Below, piece by piece: positions 56,363 to 63,642 of a stretch of 64,000 nucleotides of DNA. The notes beneath the pieces are model-generated. The model was not told the DNA's origin. It made no database searches and saw only the letters and a program-made list of their open reading frames with translations. The position numbers and the translations under genes were made by a program. The DNA is from Synechococcus sp. NB0720_010. GTDB taxonomy: Bacteria; Cyanobacteriota; Cyanobacteriia; PCC-6307; Cyanobiaceae. The stretch's first letter is position 1. Each line of letters starts with the position of its first letter. The stretch is taken from NCBI RefSeq assembly GCF_023078835.1, contig NZ_CP090898.1, positions 2,110,045-2,174,044 on the forward strand. Direction: 5' to 3'.

Positions 56363-56922
56363 ATCCGCTGCAGGAACCAGAGCGAGAAGATCAGACCGAT
56401 GGTGTGGGCGAAGAGCACCTGGGTGTTGCTCAGCACCGAGAGCATCTCAATGGAGGTGATCGGATAGCCCACCAGGCTGCGGGCGCTGGTGCCCCCCACC
56501 GGAGAGCCAAAAAAGCCGGGGGCCTGCAGCGAGGCCTGGACAAACAGGCTGCCGGCCAGGGACTGATAGCCCACGGAGGCAAAGACCAGCCCGAGCACAT
56601 CCGCCAGCAGGCCGCGTTTGATCAGCTTTCCGGCTTCGCTGCGGCTGGGCTTCGCGCCGCTGCCTAAGGCCCGCCCGAGCCGCACGATCAACCAGCCCTG
56701 CCAGAGGCTGTAGAGCAACACAAAGAAGGACAGGGTCGTCAGGGAGAGGCCCGGTCCTAGACCCAGGGCCCGCTCGGAATTGCGGGCCAGGCTGCCGCCG
56801 ATGTTGTTGAAGAGCAGCACCCCCACGACCACGATCCCCAGGGCGGTTTGCGTCCAGAAGCGGATCCAGGCCATCCGCCTCAGCCCTAGGGAGAGCAGCT
56901 GAAAGTCGAGGCGATCGGCCAT
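56347..56922 (-). CDS. DUF3611 family membrane protein
   Basis: A 191-residue protein with four predicted transmembrane segments ([37 protein letters not shown], and two near the C-terminus). The start [23 protein letters not shown] is typical of DUF3611, a family shared by cyanobacteria and chloroplast-bearing eukaryotes. The function is unknown. ATG at 56952 adds ten residues and is the alternative; the upstream part of the frame, back to 57465, is antisense to ribF. Confidence 0.83.
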   Translation of the reverse strand: MADRLDFQLLSLGLRRMAWIRFWTQTALGIVVVGVLLFNNIGGSLARNSERALGLGPGLSLTTLSFFVLLYSLWQGWLIVRLGRALGSGAKPSRSEAGKLIKRGLLADVLGLVFASVGYQSLAGSLFVQASLQAPGFFGSPVGGTSARSLVGYPITSIEMLSVLSNTQVLFAHTIGLIFSLWFLQRIYRSK

Positions 56923-56958
56923 GGGACGAGGGGGGATGCCCAAACCTGCCATGGGAGA

Positions 56959-57930
56959 ATGCCTCTGGCGAGGCCTCGAGCGCTTTTGGTTGTGATTGCA
57001 GCGCTCGAGCCAGGGCAGGCGAAGGGGCCGACGGCGGTGGCCCTCGGCAGCTTTGACGGTCTGCACCCGGGGCATCGCAGCGTGATCGCGGCCGTCACCG
57101 AACGCGCCGCCCAACGGCATCTGGTGCCGACGGTGGTCAGCTTCTGGCCGCACCCCCGGGAGGTGCTCTTCGCCGAGGCGCGGCTGCGGCTGGATTTGCC
57201 CAGCGAGAAATTGGCCCTGCTGGAGCCCCTGGGGATCGAGCAGTTGGTGCTCGTGCCCTTCACCCGCGAGCTGGCGGCTCTCTCCCCCGAGGCTTTCGTG
57301 CAGCAGGTGCTGCACGAGCAGCTTCAGGCCGGCCTGGTGGTGGTGGGCGCCAACTTCCGCTTTGGCGCAGGCCGCAGCGGCACTACCACAACCCTTCAGC
57401 AGCTCGGCGCTGAACGGGGCATCGAGGTTCAGATCCAACCCCTGCTGGCCGAGGGGGAGGAGCAATTCAGCAGCAGTCGCATCCGACGTGCCCTGGCGGC
57501 GGGAGATCTGCAGGAGGCCACCCGGCTGCTGGGCCGTCCCTATCGCTTTGGGGGCAGCGTGGTCAGCGGCCGCGGCCTAGGACGTCAGCTGGGTTGGCCC
57601 ACGGCCAACCTGCAGGTGGATGGCCGCAAGTTTTTGCCCCTCGAGGGGGTCTATGCCGCTTGGGCCTGGCTCGGTGAGGAACGGCTGGCGGCGGTGATGA
57701 ACCTGGGCCCGCAGCCCACGGTGGATCCCACGGCCCCATCGGCCGTTGAGGTTCATCTGCTCGGCCGGACTCTTGATCTCAACGGCAGGGAGCTGCTGGT
57801 GGAGCCGGTGCAGCTGCTGCGCAGCCAGCAGCGCTTCGAGAACCTCGAGGCCCTGGTCCAGCAGATCCAGCGCGATGCGGAGAGCGCCGCGGCGCTGTTG
57901 GAGTCAGCTGCCGGGGTAGGCGTTAGTTAG
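56959..57930 (+). CDS. ribF: Bifunctional riboflavin kinase/FAD synthetase
   Basis: RibF makes FMN and FAD from riboflavin. The N-terminal nucleotidyltransferase has ALGSFDGLHPGHRSVI and FSSSRIRRALAAGDL (with the ISSTxIR-like block); the C-terminal kinase has GRGLGRQLGWPTANLQV and AVMNLGPQPT. 323 residues. It is divergent from DUF3611 and overlaps a small reverse gene tail to tail by 27 bases. Confidence 0.95.
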   Translation: MPLARPRALLVVIAALEPGQAKGPTAVALGSFDGLHPGHRSVIAAVTERAAQRHLVPTVVSFWPHPREVLFAEARLRLDLPSEKLALLEPLGIEQLVLVPFTRELAALSPEAFVQQVLHEQLQAGLVVVGANFRFGAGRSGTTTTLQQLGAERGIEVQIQPLLAEGEEQFSSSRIRRALAAGDLQEATRLLGRPYRFGGSVVSGRGLGRQLGWPTANLQVDGRKFLPLEGVYAAWAWLGEERLAAVMNLGPQPTVDPTAPSAVEVHLLGRTLDLNGRELLVEPVQLLRSQQRFENLEALVQQIQRDAESAAALLESAAGVGVS

Positions 57931-58026
57931 GCCCCAGCCGATGAAGGCGGCGATCGCCCCCAGCAGCAGAATCCCTGAGATCAGCACCACCATTGGGCTG
58001 TCGGATTCGCCCTGGGCCATCGCCAT
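57904..58026 (-). CDS. Small single-helix membrane peptide
   Basis: A 40-residue peptide: MAMAQGESDSP, a transmembrane stretch VVLISGILLLGAIAAFIGWGL, and TNAYPGS. Size and layout are like small photosystem or NDH-1 subunits, but it does not match PsaM, PetN, PsbM or PetM as I know them. Too short for standard ORF lists. It is convergent with ribF, overlapping by 27 bases, and divergent from thiE. Confidence 0.55.
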   Translation of the reverse strand: MAMAQGESDSPMVVLISGILLLGAIAAFIGWGLTNAYPGS

Positions 58027-58080
58027 TCCTTTTGGTTTGCGCCACAAACCTAAGCAGAGAGTCCTGCCCGTGCAGACGCC

Positions 58081-59148
58081 ATGACCACACCTGAACAGCC
58101 GGCTGCGGTGTTGCGGTTGCTGGACGCCAACCTGGACCGCGCCCGTGAAGGGCTGCGGGTGATCGAGGACTGGTGTCGCTTTGGCCTGGATCGGGCGGAT
58201 CTGGTGGCCCGCAGCAAGGACATGCGCCAACGCCTGGGCCGCTTGCATGACGAGCGCTACAAGCGGGCCCGCGACGCGGCGGGTGATGTGGCGACGGGCA
58301 TGGCGCATCCCGCCCAGCGGGAGCGGGAGCAACCCCAGGCAGTGGTCGCGGCGAACTGCGGCCGGGTGCAGGAAGCCCTGCGGGTCCTGGAGGAATTCGG
58401 CCGTGGCGTGGATGATCGCCTGGCTGAGGAGGCCGCGGCGGTTCGCTATGCCCTCTATGACCTGGAGGTGGATGTGATGCGAGCCAGTGCCGGCGGGCAG
58501 GAGCGGCGGGAGCGGCTGCGGGCGGCGCGGCTCTACCTGGTGACCAGTCCCTCGCCTCGGCTGGAGGCCGTGGTGGAGGCGGCCCTGGAGGGCGGCGTTC
58601 GCCTGGTCCAGTACCGCGCCAAGGACGGAAGCCTGGGTCCCGATGGCCAGCCGATCACCGATGCCGTGCGCCTGCAGCAGGCCCAGGCGCTGCGGCAGCT
58701 CTGCAGTCGCCACGGGGCCCTGTTCCTGGTGAACGACCGCATCGACATCGCCCTGGCGGTGGATGCCGATGGCGTGCATCTGGGCCAGGGGGATCTGCCG
58801 CCGGCCCTGGCGCGGCAGCTGCTGGGGCCGGAGAAGTTGATTGGCCGCAGCACCCATGCCCTGGCGCAGCTGCAGCAGGCCATGCGCGATGGCTGTGATT
58901 ACGTCGGCGTTGGACCAGTGAACGCCACGCCGACCAAGCCCGGCCGTCAGCCGGTGGGATTGGATTACGTCCGCCAGGCCTCTGCGGAGAGCGCCATTCC
59001 CTTCTTTGCGATCGGCGGCATTGAGAAGGACAACCTGCCTTCAGTGCTGGCCACCGGTGCCACCCAGGTGGCCGTCGTGCGGGCGATCACTGAGGCGGCC
59101 GATCCCGCCCAGGCCGCCCGCGAGCTGTTGGAGGTCCTGGGGGAATGA
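58081..59148 (+). CDS. thiE: Thiamine-phosphate synthase with N-terminal extension
   Basis: ThiE joins HMP-PP and thiazole phosphate. The C-terminal 215 residues are the TIM-barrel enzyme (LYLVTSPSP, VRLVQYRAKDGS, FLVNDRIDIALAVDADGVHLGQGDLP, YVGVGPVNATPTKPG). The N-terminal 135 residues, starting LRLLDANLDRAREGLRVIEDW, form the helical domain found in cyanobacterial ThiE proteins. Its stop overlaps the thiS start (ATGA), so the two are coupled. Confidence 0.95.
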   Translation: MTTPEQPAAVLRLLDANLDRAREGLRVIEDWCRFGLDRADLVARSKDMRQRLGRLHDERYKRARDAAGDVATGMAHPAQREREQPQAVVAANCGRVQEALRVLEEFGRGVDDRLAEEAAAVRYALYDLEVDVMRASAGGQERRERLRAARLYLVTSPSPRLEAVVEAALEGGVRLVQYRAKDGSLGPDGQPITDAVRLQQAQALRQLCSRHGALFLVNDRIDIALAVDADGVHLGQGDLPPALARQLLGPEKLIGRSTHALAQLQQAMRDGCDYVGVGPVNATPTKPGRQPVGLDYVRQASAESAIPFFAIGGIEKDNLPSVLATGATQVAVVRAITEAADPAQAARELLEVLGE

Positions 59149-59351
59149 TTGAGATTCGGGTCAACGGCGAAACCACCAGCTGCCCGGAGGGCTTGAACCT
59201 GGTGCAGATGCTGGAACACCTCGGCTACCGCCCCCAACTGGTGGTGGTGGAGTTCAACGGCGAGATCCTGCCTCGCGCCCGCTGGGCTGAGCAGCCGGTT
59301 CGGGAAGCCGATGGTCTGGAGGTGGTCACCATCGTCGGCGGGGGTTCTTAG
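59145..59351 (+). CDS. thiS: Sulfur carrier protein ThiS
   Basis: A 68-residue ubiquitin-like protein (MIEIRVNGETTSCPEGLNL, VVVEFNGEILPRARWAE). ThiS carries sulfur on a C-terminal GG thiocarboxylate for thiazole synthesis. Here the end is IVGGGS, so one extra Ser follows the usual Gly-Gly. Either a protease removes it or the thiocarboxylate is formed in another way. It overlaps thiE by 4 bases, which supports its identity. Confidence 0.9.
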   Translation: MIEIRVNGETTSCPEGLNLVQMLEHLGYRPQLVVVEFNGEILPRARWAEQPVREADGLEVVTIVGGGS

Positions 59352-59375
59352 ATTCCATCGAGCTAGAGCTCTGCC

Positions 59376-60323
59376 GTGGCCGCTTCACGTCCCTCCTCGC
59401 TCGTGAGACGGCTGCTCAGCGGCTTGATGGTTCCAGCCCTGGTGCTCACACTCCTGCTGGCGATGCCTCAGGCCAGCCAGGCAGCCAGTGGCGGTCGCAT
59501 CGGCGGCGGCAGCTTCCGTTCCGCCCCCATGCCACGTAGTTATGGCGGAGGCGGTTATCGCGGCGGCGGCTACCAGCGCGGCTATGGCGGCGGCTTCGGC
59601 TTCCCCTTCGTAGTGCCCTTCTTCTTTGGTGGCGGCGGCCTGTTTGGCTTCCTGATCCTGATGGCCGTAGTCGGTCTTCTGGTGAACGCAGTGCGGGGCG
59701 GCGGTGGCGGCGGCTCCCTGCCGGCGGGCATGCAGGGCGGTGCTATCGATCGCGCGCCAAGCGATGGCCCTGTTTCGATCGCCCAACTGCAGGTCGGTCT
59801 GTTGGCTTCGGCGCGGGAGCTGCAGCAGGACCTGAGACAGCTCGCCGGCAGTGCTGACACCAGCACCAGCAGCGGCCTGCAGCGGGTCCTGCAGGACAGC
59901 ACCTTGGCCTTGCTGCGCCAGCCGGATCTCTGGGTCTATGCCAACGCTGAGGTCGGGCAGGTTCCCTTCCAGGCTGCGGAATCCACCTTCAATCGCCTCT
60001 CGATGACCGAGCGCAGCAAGCTGCGCAGCGAGGTCACCAGCAACGTCTCGGGAACGGTGAGCGCCAATAGCGGTGGACCGGCCGGTGATGCCGATGCCGT
60101 CAGCGACTACATCGCCGTCACACTGCTTGTGGCCAGCCGCAGCCGCCTGACCCTCAAGCCGGGGAATGGCTCCGAGGACTTGCGCGAGACCCTGCGCATC
60201 CTGGGTTCGGTTCCGTCCAGTCAACTGCTGGCTTTGGAAGTGATCTGGCAGCCGGAAGGGGCGGGTGATGTGCTGAGTGCTGATGAGCTGATTACGGCCT
60301 ATCCGCAGCTGAAGCACCTCTGA
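59376..60323 (+). CDS. DUF1517 family membrane/exported protein
   Basis: A 315-residue protein with a signal-like N-terminus (GLMVPALVLTLLLAMPQASQA), a long Gly/Tyr/Arg-rich repeat-like stretch (residues about 38-70), a membrane helix (FGFLILMAVVGLLVNAV) and a conserved C-terminal domain (ISIAQLQVGLLASARELQQDL, VSDYIAVTLLVAS). This matches DUF1517, found in cyanobacteria and chloroplasts, of unknown function. The start is GTG at 59376. It follows thiS by 24 bases. Confidence 0.8.
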   Translation: MAASRPSSLVRRLLSGLMVPALVLTLLLAMPQASQAASGGRIGGGSFRSAPMPRSYGGGGYRGGGYQRGYGGGFGFPFVVPFFFGGGGLFGFLILMAVVGLLVNAVRGGGGGGSLPAGMQGGAIDRAPSDGPVSIAQLQVGLLASARELQQDLRQLAGSADTSTSSGLQRVLQDSTLALLRQPDLWVYANAEVGQVPFQAAESTFNRLSMTERSKLRSEVTSNVSGTVSANSGGPAGDADAVSDYIAVTLLVASRSRLTLKPGNGSEDLRETLRILGSVPSSQLLALEVIWQPEGAGDVLSADELITAYPQLKHL

Positions 60324-60339
60324 TTGGGCTCTGCGGATT

Positions 60340-60358
60340 TCCTCAAGAATTGAGGAAC
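60340..60358 (+). other. Hairpin after DUF1517 gene
   Basis: A perfect 8-base-pair inverted repeat, TTCCTCAA GAA TTGAGGAA, 16 bases after the gene's stop. No T run follows, so it may be a weak terminator, a processing element or a stabiliser. Confidence 0.5.
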
Positions 60359-60421
60359 TAAAGAATCTCTTCGGCTCTTGATCGCCAAAACCCGTTGTTA
60401 AGCAATGGGTTCAATTTGTAG

Positions 60422-60446
60422 GGTCTGAAGACTTCAATTTCAGACC
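60422..60446 (+). promoter_or_regulatory. Inverted repeat directly before the 54-residue ORF
   Basis: GGTCTGAA (60422-60429) and TTCAGACC (60439-60446) form a perfect 8-base-pair stem with a 9-base loop. The right arm touches the GTG start at 60447, which leaves no room for a Shine-Dalgarno. It may be an operator or an RNA hairpin controlling translation. Confidence 0.5.
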
Positions 60447-60611
60447 GTGTCCACCCCGCGCCACACCGCCGAGACCTCCGCCATGAAGTGGCAGGCCAAC
60501 GGTGAATTGGCCGGCGTGGATCTGCAGGCCCTGCTCAGCCGCCTGAACAAGGTGGAGAGCGAAGAGCGGGCCCGCGAGCTGGAGTGGCTGAGCCGCCACG
60601 AGGCGGTCTGA
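60447..60611 (+). CDS. Small hypothetical protein (54 residues)
   Basis: A charged helical protein: MSTPRHTAETSAMKWQANG, LAGVDLQALLSRLNKVESEERARELEWLSRH. Codon use is GC-rich like real genes here. An ATG at 60483 is the alternative start. Too short for the usual ORF cutoff. The promoter-proximal inverted repeat is described separately. Unknown function. Confidence 0.5.
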   Translation: MSTPRHTAETSAMKWQANGELAGVDLQALLSRLNKVESEERARELEWLSRHEAV

Positions 60612-60726
60612 GGGTTGGCGCGGCGTTGCGCCGGGGCCAATCCTGAAGGCCAGCCGCAGATTCGGCCTGGGCTAGTTGCACCCCCTGGGGGTGCTCAGCA
60701 CACTGCGGTGCACCGGCGTTGCGTGA

Positions 60727-60885
60727 ATGGCTCGGCGATCGATGCAGTGGGTGAACACCCCCGTGTTGATGGAGGCCTTGGATCGCTACGAACAGGGGCG
60801 ACTGCCCCGCTCGATGCGTCTCTGGGTGGAGGCGGTGCTGGAGATCGAGCGCCCGCTCAGTGCTCCGCTGCGGCCCCACTGCTGA
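60727..60885 (+). CDS. Small hypothetical protein (52 residues)
   Basis: MARRSMQWVNTPVLMEALD, then RYEQGRLPRSMRLWVEAVLEIERPL. The frame has a stop just before the ATG (60724-60726), so the start is fixed at or after 60727. It ends inside the convergent larB by 29 bases. Composition is protein-like, basic and helical. No family recognised. Confidence 0.45.
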   Translation: MARRSMQWVNTPVLMEALDRYEQGRLPRSMRLWVEAVLEIERPLSAPLRPHC

Positions 60886-61537
60886 GCAGGATCCGCAGGG
60901 CGGCCATGGCCGCGCCATAGCCGTTGTCGATGTTCACCACGCTCAGGCCCGGAGCGCAGCTGGCCAGCATTCCGTGCAGGGCAGCCTGGCCGCCGGCACT
61001 GACGCCGTAGCCAACGCTGACCGGCACTCCGATCACCGGTTGGGGCAGTAGGCCCGCCAAGACTGTGGGTAGGGCGCCTTCCATGCCGGCGCAGGCGATC
61101 AACACCCGGGCCTGGCGCAGCCGCTCCAGTTGATCCAGCAGCCGGTGCAGGCCCGCCACGCCCACATCCAGCACCAGTGCGCAGCTGATGCCATGCCATT
61201 GCAGGGCGAGCTGCGCCTCGGCGGCGACCGGTAGATCGCTGGTGCCGCCGCTGAGGATCAGGACCTCGCCGAGCGCCGGCCGGGCCGCCGCCGGAGCGCC
61301 AAGGCTGAGGCAGCGGGCATCGCTGTGGAACTGCAGCTGCGGGTCATGGGCGAGCAGCGCGGCCACGTCCTGGGCTTTGGCGGGATCGACCCGGGTGGCC
61401 AGGGCCAGCTCGCCGCTGTCCTGTTGCCGCTGCAGGATCGCGGCAATCTGTTCGGCTGTTTTGTGCTCTCCCCAGATCGCCTCGGCCATGCCCAGGCGTT
61501 GGCGGCGTTGCAGATCCAGGCGGGCCTGCTCGCTCAT
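60857..61537 (-). CDS. larB: LarB-family carboxylase (AIR carboxylase-like)
   Basis: LarB carboxylates nicotinic acid adenine dinucleotide for the nickel-pincer cofactor. The 226-residue protein has an N-terminal helical domain (GEHKTAEQIAAILQRQ) and a PurE-like domain: LSGGTSDLPVAAEAQLAL, VLDVGVAGLHRLLDQL, IACAGMEGALPTVLAGL, PVIGVPVSVGYG and NIDNGYGAAMAAL. LarC and LarE are not in the window, so its role here is uncertain. Overlaps the next gene by 4 bases. Confidence 0.88.
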   Translation of the reverse strand: MSEQARLDLQRRQRLGMAEAIWGEHKTAEQIAAILQRQQDSGELALATRVDPAKAQDVAALLAHDPQLQFHSDARCLSLGAPAAARPALGEVLILSGGTSDLPVAAEAQLALQWHGISCALVLDVGVAGLHRLLDQLERLRQARVLIACAGMEGALPTVLAGLLPQPVIGVPVSVGYGVSAGGQAALHGMLASCAPGLSVVNIDNGYGAAMAALRILLSSGAAAEH

Positions 61538-61965
61538 GCCGCGGGGATCAGTTCCCCTTCAAAGACCAAGGGAAAGGGATTGCCCTGGCCTTGGCCCGTG
61601 GCTTCGCGAGCGAGTTGCTCAAAGCGCTCTTGCACCGCCTCCACCTCCGTCTCGGGGATGGCCTTCCACTGCTGCCGGCTGGCCCAACGGATCAGCAGGG
61701 TGCCCTCTTCCCGCTCGCTGTCCCAGAGCAGGTCACGGCCGAGGTACCCGTCCTGCTGCTTGAGCCAGGGCTCCCAGCTGCCCTGCTCGGCCTGCAGCCA
61801 GGCGGCGCGGCCGTCGGCCGGCACTTTGATGCGCAGGTGCTCCACGACGACAACCTCCAGCTGACCGCCCGGCTTCGCGTTGGTGGCGATCGCCACGTCG
61901 GGATGGCCGGCCAGCAGCATCGCCAGGCAGAGCACAAGTGCGGCGACCCTAGCGAGCAGCCTCAT
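61534..61965 (-). CDS. TIGR03792 family exported protein
   Basis: A 143-residue protein with a signal peptide ([21 protein letters not shown]) and a dimeric ferredoxin-like domain: [43 protein letters not shown] and [22 protein letters not shown]. This fits TIGR03792, related to antibiotic biosynthesis monooxygenases. Overlaps larB and ispF by 4 bases each, so the three are probably one operon. Confidence 0.78.
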   Translation of the reverse strand: MRLLARVAALVLCLAMLLAGHPDVAIATNAKPGGQLEVVVVEHLRIKVPADGRAAWLQAEQGSWEPWLKQQDGYLGRDLLWDSEREEGTLLIRWASRQQWKAIPETEVEAVQERFEQLAREATGQGQGNPFPLVFEGELIPAA

Positions 61966-62447
61966 GGCTGTTGCAGCAGCGCCACGGCCTGGCAGGAGAT
62001 CCCCTCCTCGCGGCCCTCGGCACCGAGCTTTTCATTGGTGGTGGCTTTGACGCCCACCTGATCCGGCTCAAGCCCCATGCGCGCCGCGATGGCGCTGCGC
62101 ATGGCGTCGATGTGGGGCTTGAGCTTGGGGCGCTCGGCGATCACGACCGAATCCACGTTGACCACGCGCCAACCCCGCTCGGTCACCAGGGCCACCACCT
62201 GCTCCAGCAGCACCAGGCTGTCGGCTCCTTTCCACTTGGGATCGTCGGGGGGGAAGTACTTGCCGATGTCCCCCAGGGAGAGGGCCCCCAACAGGGCATC
62301 CATGATCGCGTGCACCAACACGTCGGCATCGCTGTGGCCATCGAGCCCCAACCCGTCTGGATGCTCTAGCTGCTGCCCGCCCAGGATCAGCGGCCGACCA
62401 GGCACCAGGCGGTGGATGTCGTAGCCGTTGCCGATCCGCAGCTGCAT
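61962..62447 (-). CDS. ispF: 2-C-methyl-D-erythritol 2,4-cyclodiphosphate synthase
   Basis: IspF makes MEcPP in the MEP isoprenoid pathway. The 161-residue protein starts [20 protein letters not shown] with the zinc ligands Asp and His, [19 protein letters not shown] with the third His, and [11 protein letters not shown]. Ends [25 protein letters not shown] at 62447 is chosen over TTG at 62456. Confidence 0.96.
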   Translation of the reverse strand: MQLRIGNGYDIHRLVPGRPLILGGQQLEHPDGLGLDGHSDADVLVHAIMDALLGALSLGDIGKYFPPDDPKWKGADSLVLLEQVVALVTERGWRVVNVDSVVIAERPKLKPHIDAMRSAIAARMGLEPDQVGVKATTNEKLGAEGREEGISCQAVALLQQP

Positions 62448-62499
62448 GGGGCACAAGGGAGATCCGGACGCCGACCCTATCGCCGCCTTTGATCAGAGC

Positions 62500-62889
62500 T
62501 CAGCCCAGCATCTCCACCCCGTCATGGCAGGCGAAGCGTTGATCGAAGCTGAGCACCGGTAGGGCGCCATGGCTGCTCGCTCGGGCCAGCAGCAGGTGAT
62601 CGGCAAAGTCACCTCCCTTCAGAAATCGGCCGAGGGCATCGATGACTCCGTCGACATCGACGACGGCAACGCCACGGGTGCGGACCAGGCGATGCAGCAG
62701 GGCATGGCGCTGGCTTCGCTCGAGGCCATAGCCACGCAGGACCCAGCCCACCTCGGCAAGCACGACATCGGGAATGAAGGCGCCGCCCGCTGCAATGGCA
62801 TCGAGAAACGCTTGTTCGGCCAGAGGGGTCTGAACGGGGTCATCCCCGATCAAGATTCGCACTACAACGTTGGTATCAAGCGTCCGCAC
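62500..62889 (-). CDS. vapC: VapC-type PIN ribonuclease toxin
   Basis: A 129-residue PIN domain protein. Acidic residues that would bind Mg are in MRTLDTNVVVR, VVLAEVGWVLRGY, and GGDFADHLLLARA, with FDQRF near the end. VapC toxins cut specific tRNA or rRNA. The start overlaps the end of the upstream antitoxin by 14 bases, typical of toxin-antitoxin pairs. Confidence 0.85.
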   Translation of the reverse strand: MRTLDTNVVVRILIGDDPVQTPLAEQAFLDAIAAGGAFIPDVVLAEVGWVLRGYGLERSQRHALLHRLVRTRGVAVVDVDGVIDALGRFLKGGDFADHLLLARASSHGALPVLSFDQRFACHDGVEMLG

Positions 62890-63121
62890 GGCCGGCAGCA
62901 GCGGCGATGGCGCGATCCATGTCCTCGAGGGTCATGGATCGCTGGACCGTTGGTCGATCGCGAAAGAGGTCCTCTGGTTCGTAGAGCGAGGGCACCAGGA
63001 TCAGTCGTCCGTTTGGATCAACACTCACCATCAGGCGTGTTCCAGGGGTTAAGCCCAAGGATTCCCGCAGCTGCCGCGGAATGGTCAGCTGGCCCTTTGA
63101 GCTGAGAGTCACGCTGGTCAT
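62876..63121 (-). CDS. vapB: AbrB/SpoVT-type antitoxin (VapB)
   Basis: An 81-residue protein with an N-terminal swapped-hairpin DNA-binding fold (VTLSSKGQLTIPRQLRESLGLTPGTRLMVSVDPNGRLILVP) and a C-terminal tail (RPTVQRSMTLEDMDRAIAAAAG) that should wrap and inhibit the partner toxin. It precedes vapC with overlap and probably represses the pair's promoter. Confidence 0.85.
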   Translation of the reverse strand: MTSVTLSSKGQLTIPRQLRESLGLTPGTRLMVSVDPNGRLILVPSLYEPEDLFRDRPTVQRSMTLEDMDRAIAAAAGRADA

Positions 63122-63145
63122 CCATCCAAGGTAAGGCAGCTGGCC

Positions 63146-63586
63146 TTACTTGGTTGATTGCTGCTGCTCCGGCAGCACCTGCAGGTTGGTGCCGGAGCGC
63201 CCCATCACCAGGACCTGGCTGCCGGGCTGGAGCGCTTGACGGGGTTCAAGGTTCTCGGCTGCCCAGCTCTGGCCGTGCCAGAGAACCCTCCCCTGGTCAC
63301 TGCCGGCCCCGAAGCCGCTGATGACCTCCGCGTATTGGGAGGCTTCGCTCTGGCGAATGGCCCGTTCCCGCTTGCGCGCTGACCAGCGCTGCAGCACGAG
63401 CAGGAGTGCCACCGAGCCCCCCGCAAAGAGCAGCAGCTGCAGTCCCAGGTTCAGGGGCAGCCAGGCGCTGAGTAGGGAGACCAGCAGGGCCGCCAGGGCC
63501 GCGGCGAGCAGGCCATCGAACTCCACCCCGAGCCACTCCAGGGCCAGGAGGACCAGGGCCAGCAGAAACCAGAGCAGCGCGGTCAC
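63146..63586 (-). CDS. NfeD-family membrane protein
   Basis: A short NfeD-like protein with three to four hydrophobic segments at the N-terminus (LLWFLLALVLLALEWLGVEF, LLAAALAALLVSLLSAWL, LQLLLFAGGSVALLLVL) and a C-terminal OB-fold (GRVLWHGQSWAAENLEPRQALQPGSQVLVMGRSGTNLQVLP). Start GTG at 63586 gives 146 residues; TTG at 63643 would overlap the neighbouring start. NfeD partners SPFH proteins, and one begins on the other strand here. Confidence 0.8.
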   Translation of the reverse strand: MTALLWFLLALVLLALEWLGVEFDGLLAAALAALLVSLLSAWLPLNLGLQLLLFAGGSVALLLVLQRWSARKRERAIRQSEASQYAEVISGFGAGSDQGRVLWHGQSWAAENLEPRQALQPGSQVLVMGRSGTNLQVLPEQQQSTK

Positions 63587-63642
63587 GGGGTTGCGATCAG
63601 GCAGCTGCTGCCTAGCTTGAAGCCAACGGATCAATTGGGCCA

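Noticed and set aside
56923-57465. N-terminal extension of the DUF3611 frame to 372 residues
   Set aside because: The extension is antisense to ribF and has no family sequence; the family start MADRLDF lies at 56922.
57931-58080. Thiamine (TPP) riboswitch ahead of thiE
   Set aside because: The CTGAGA-like bases at about 57975 fall inside the small reverse gene, the leader is short, and no second thi-box element is seen.
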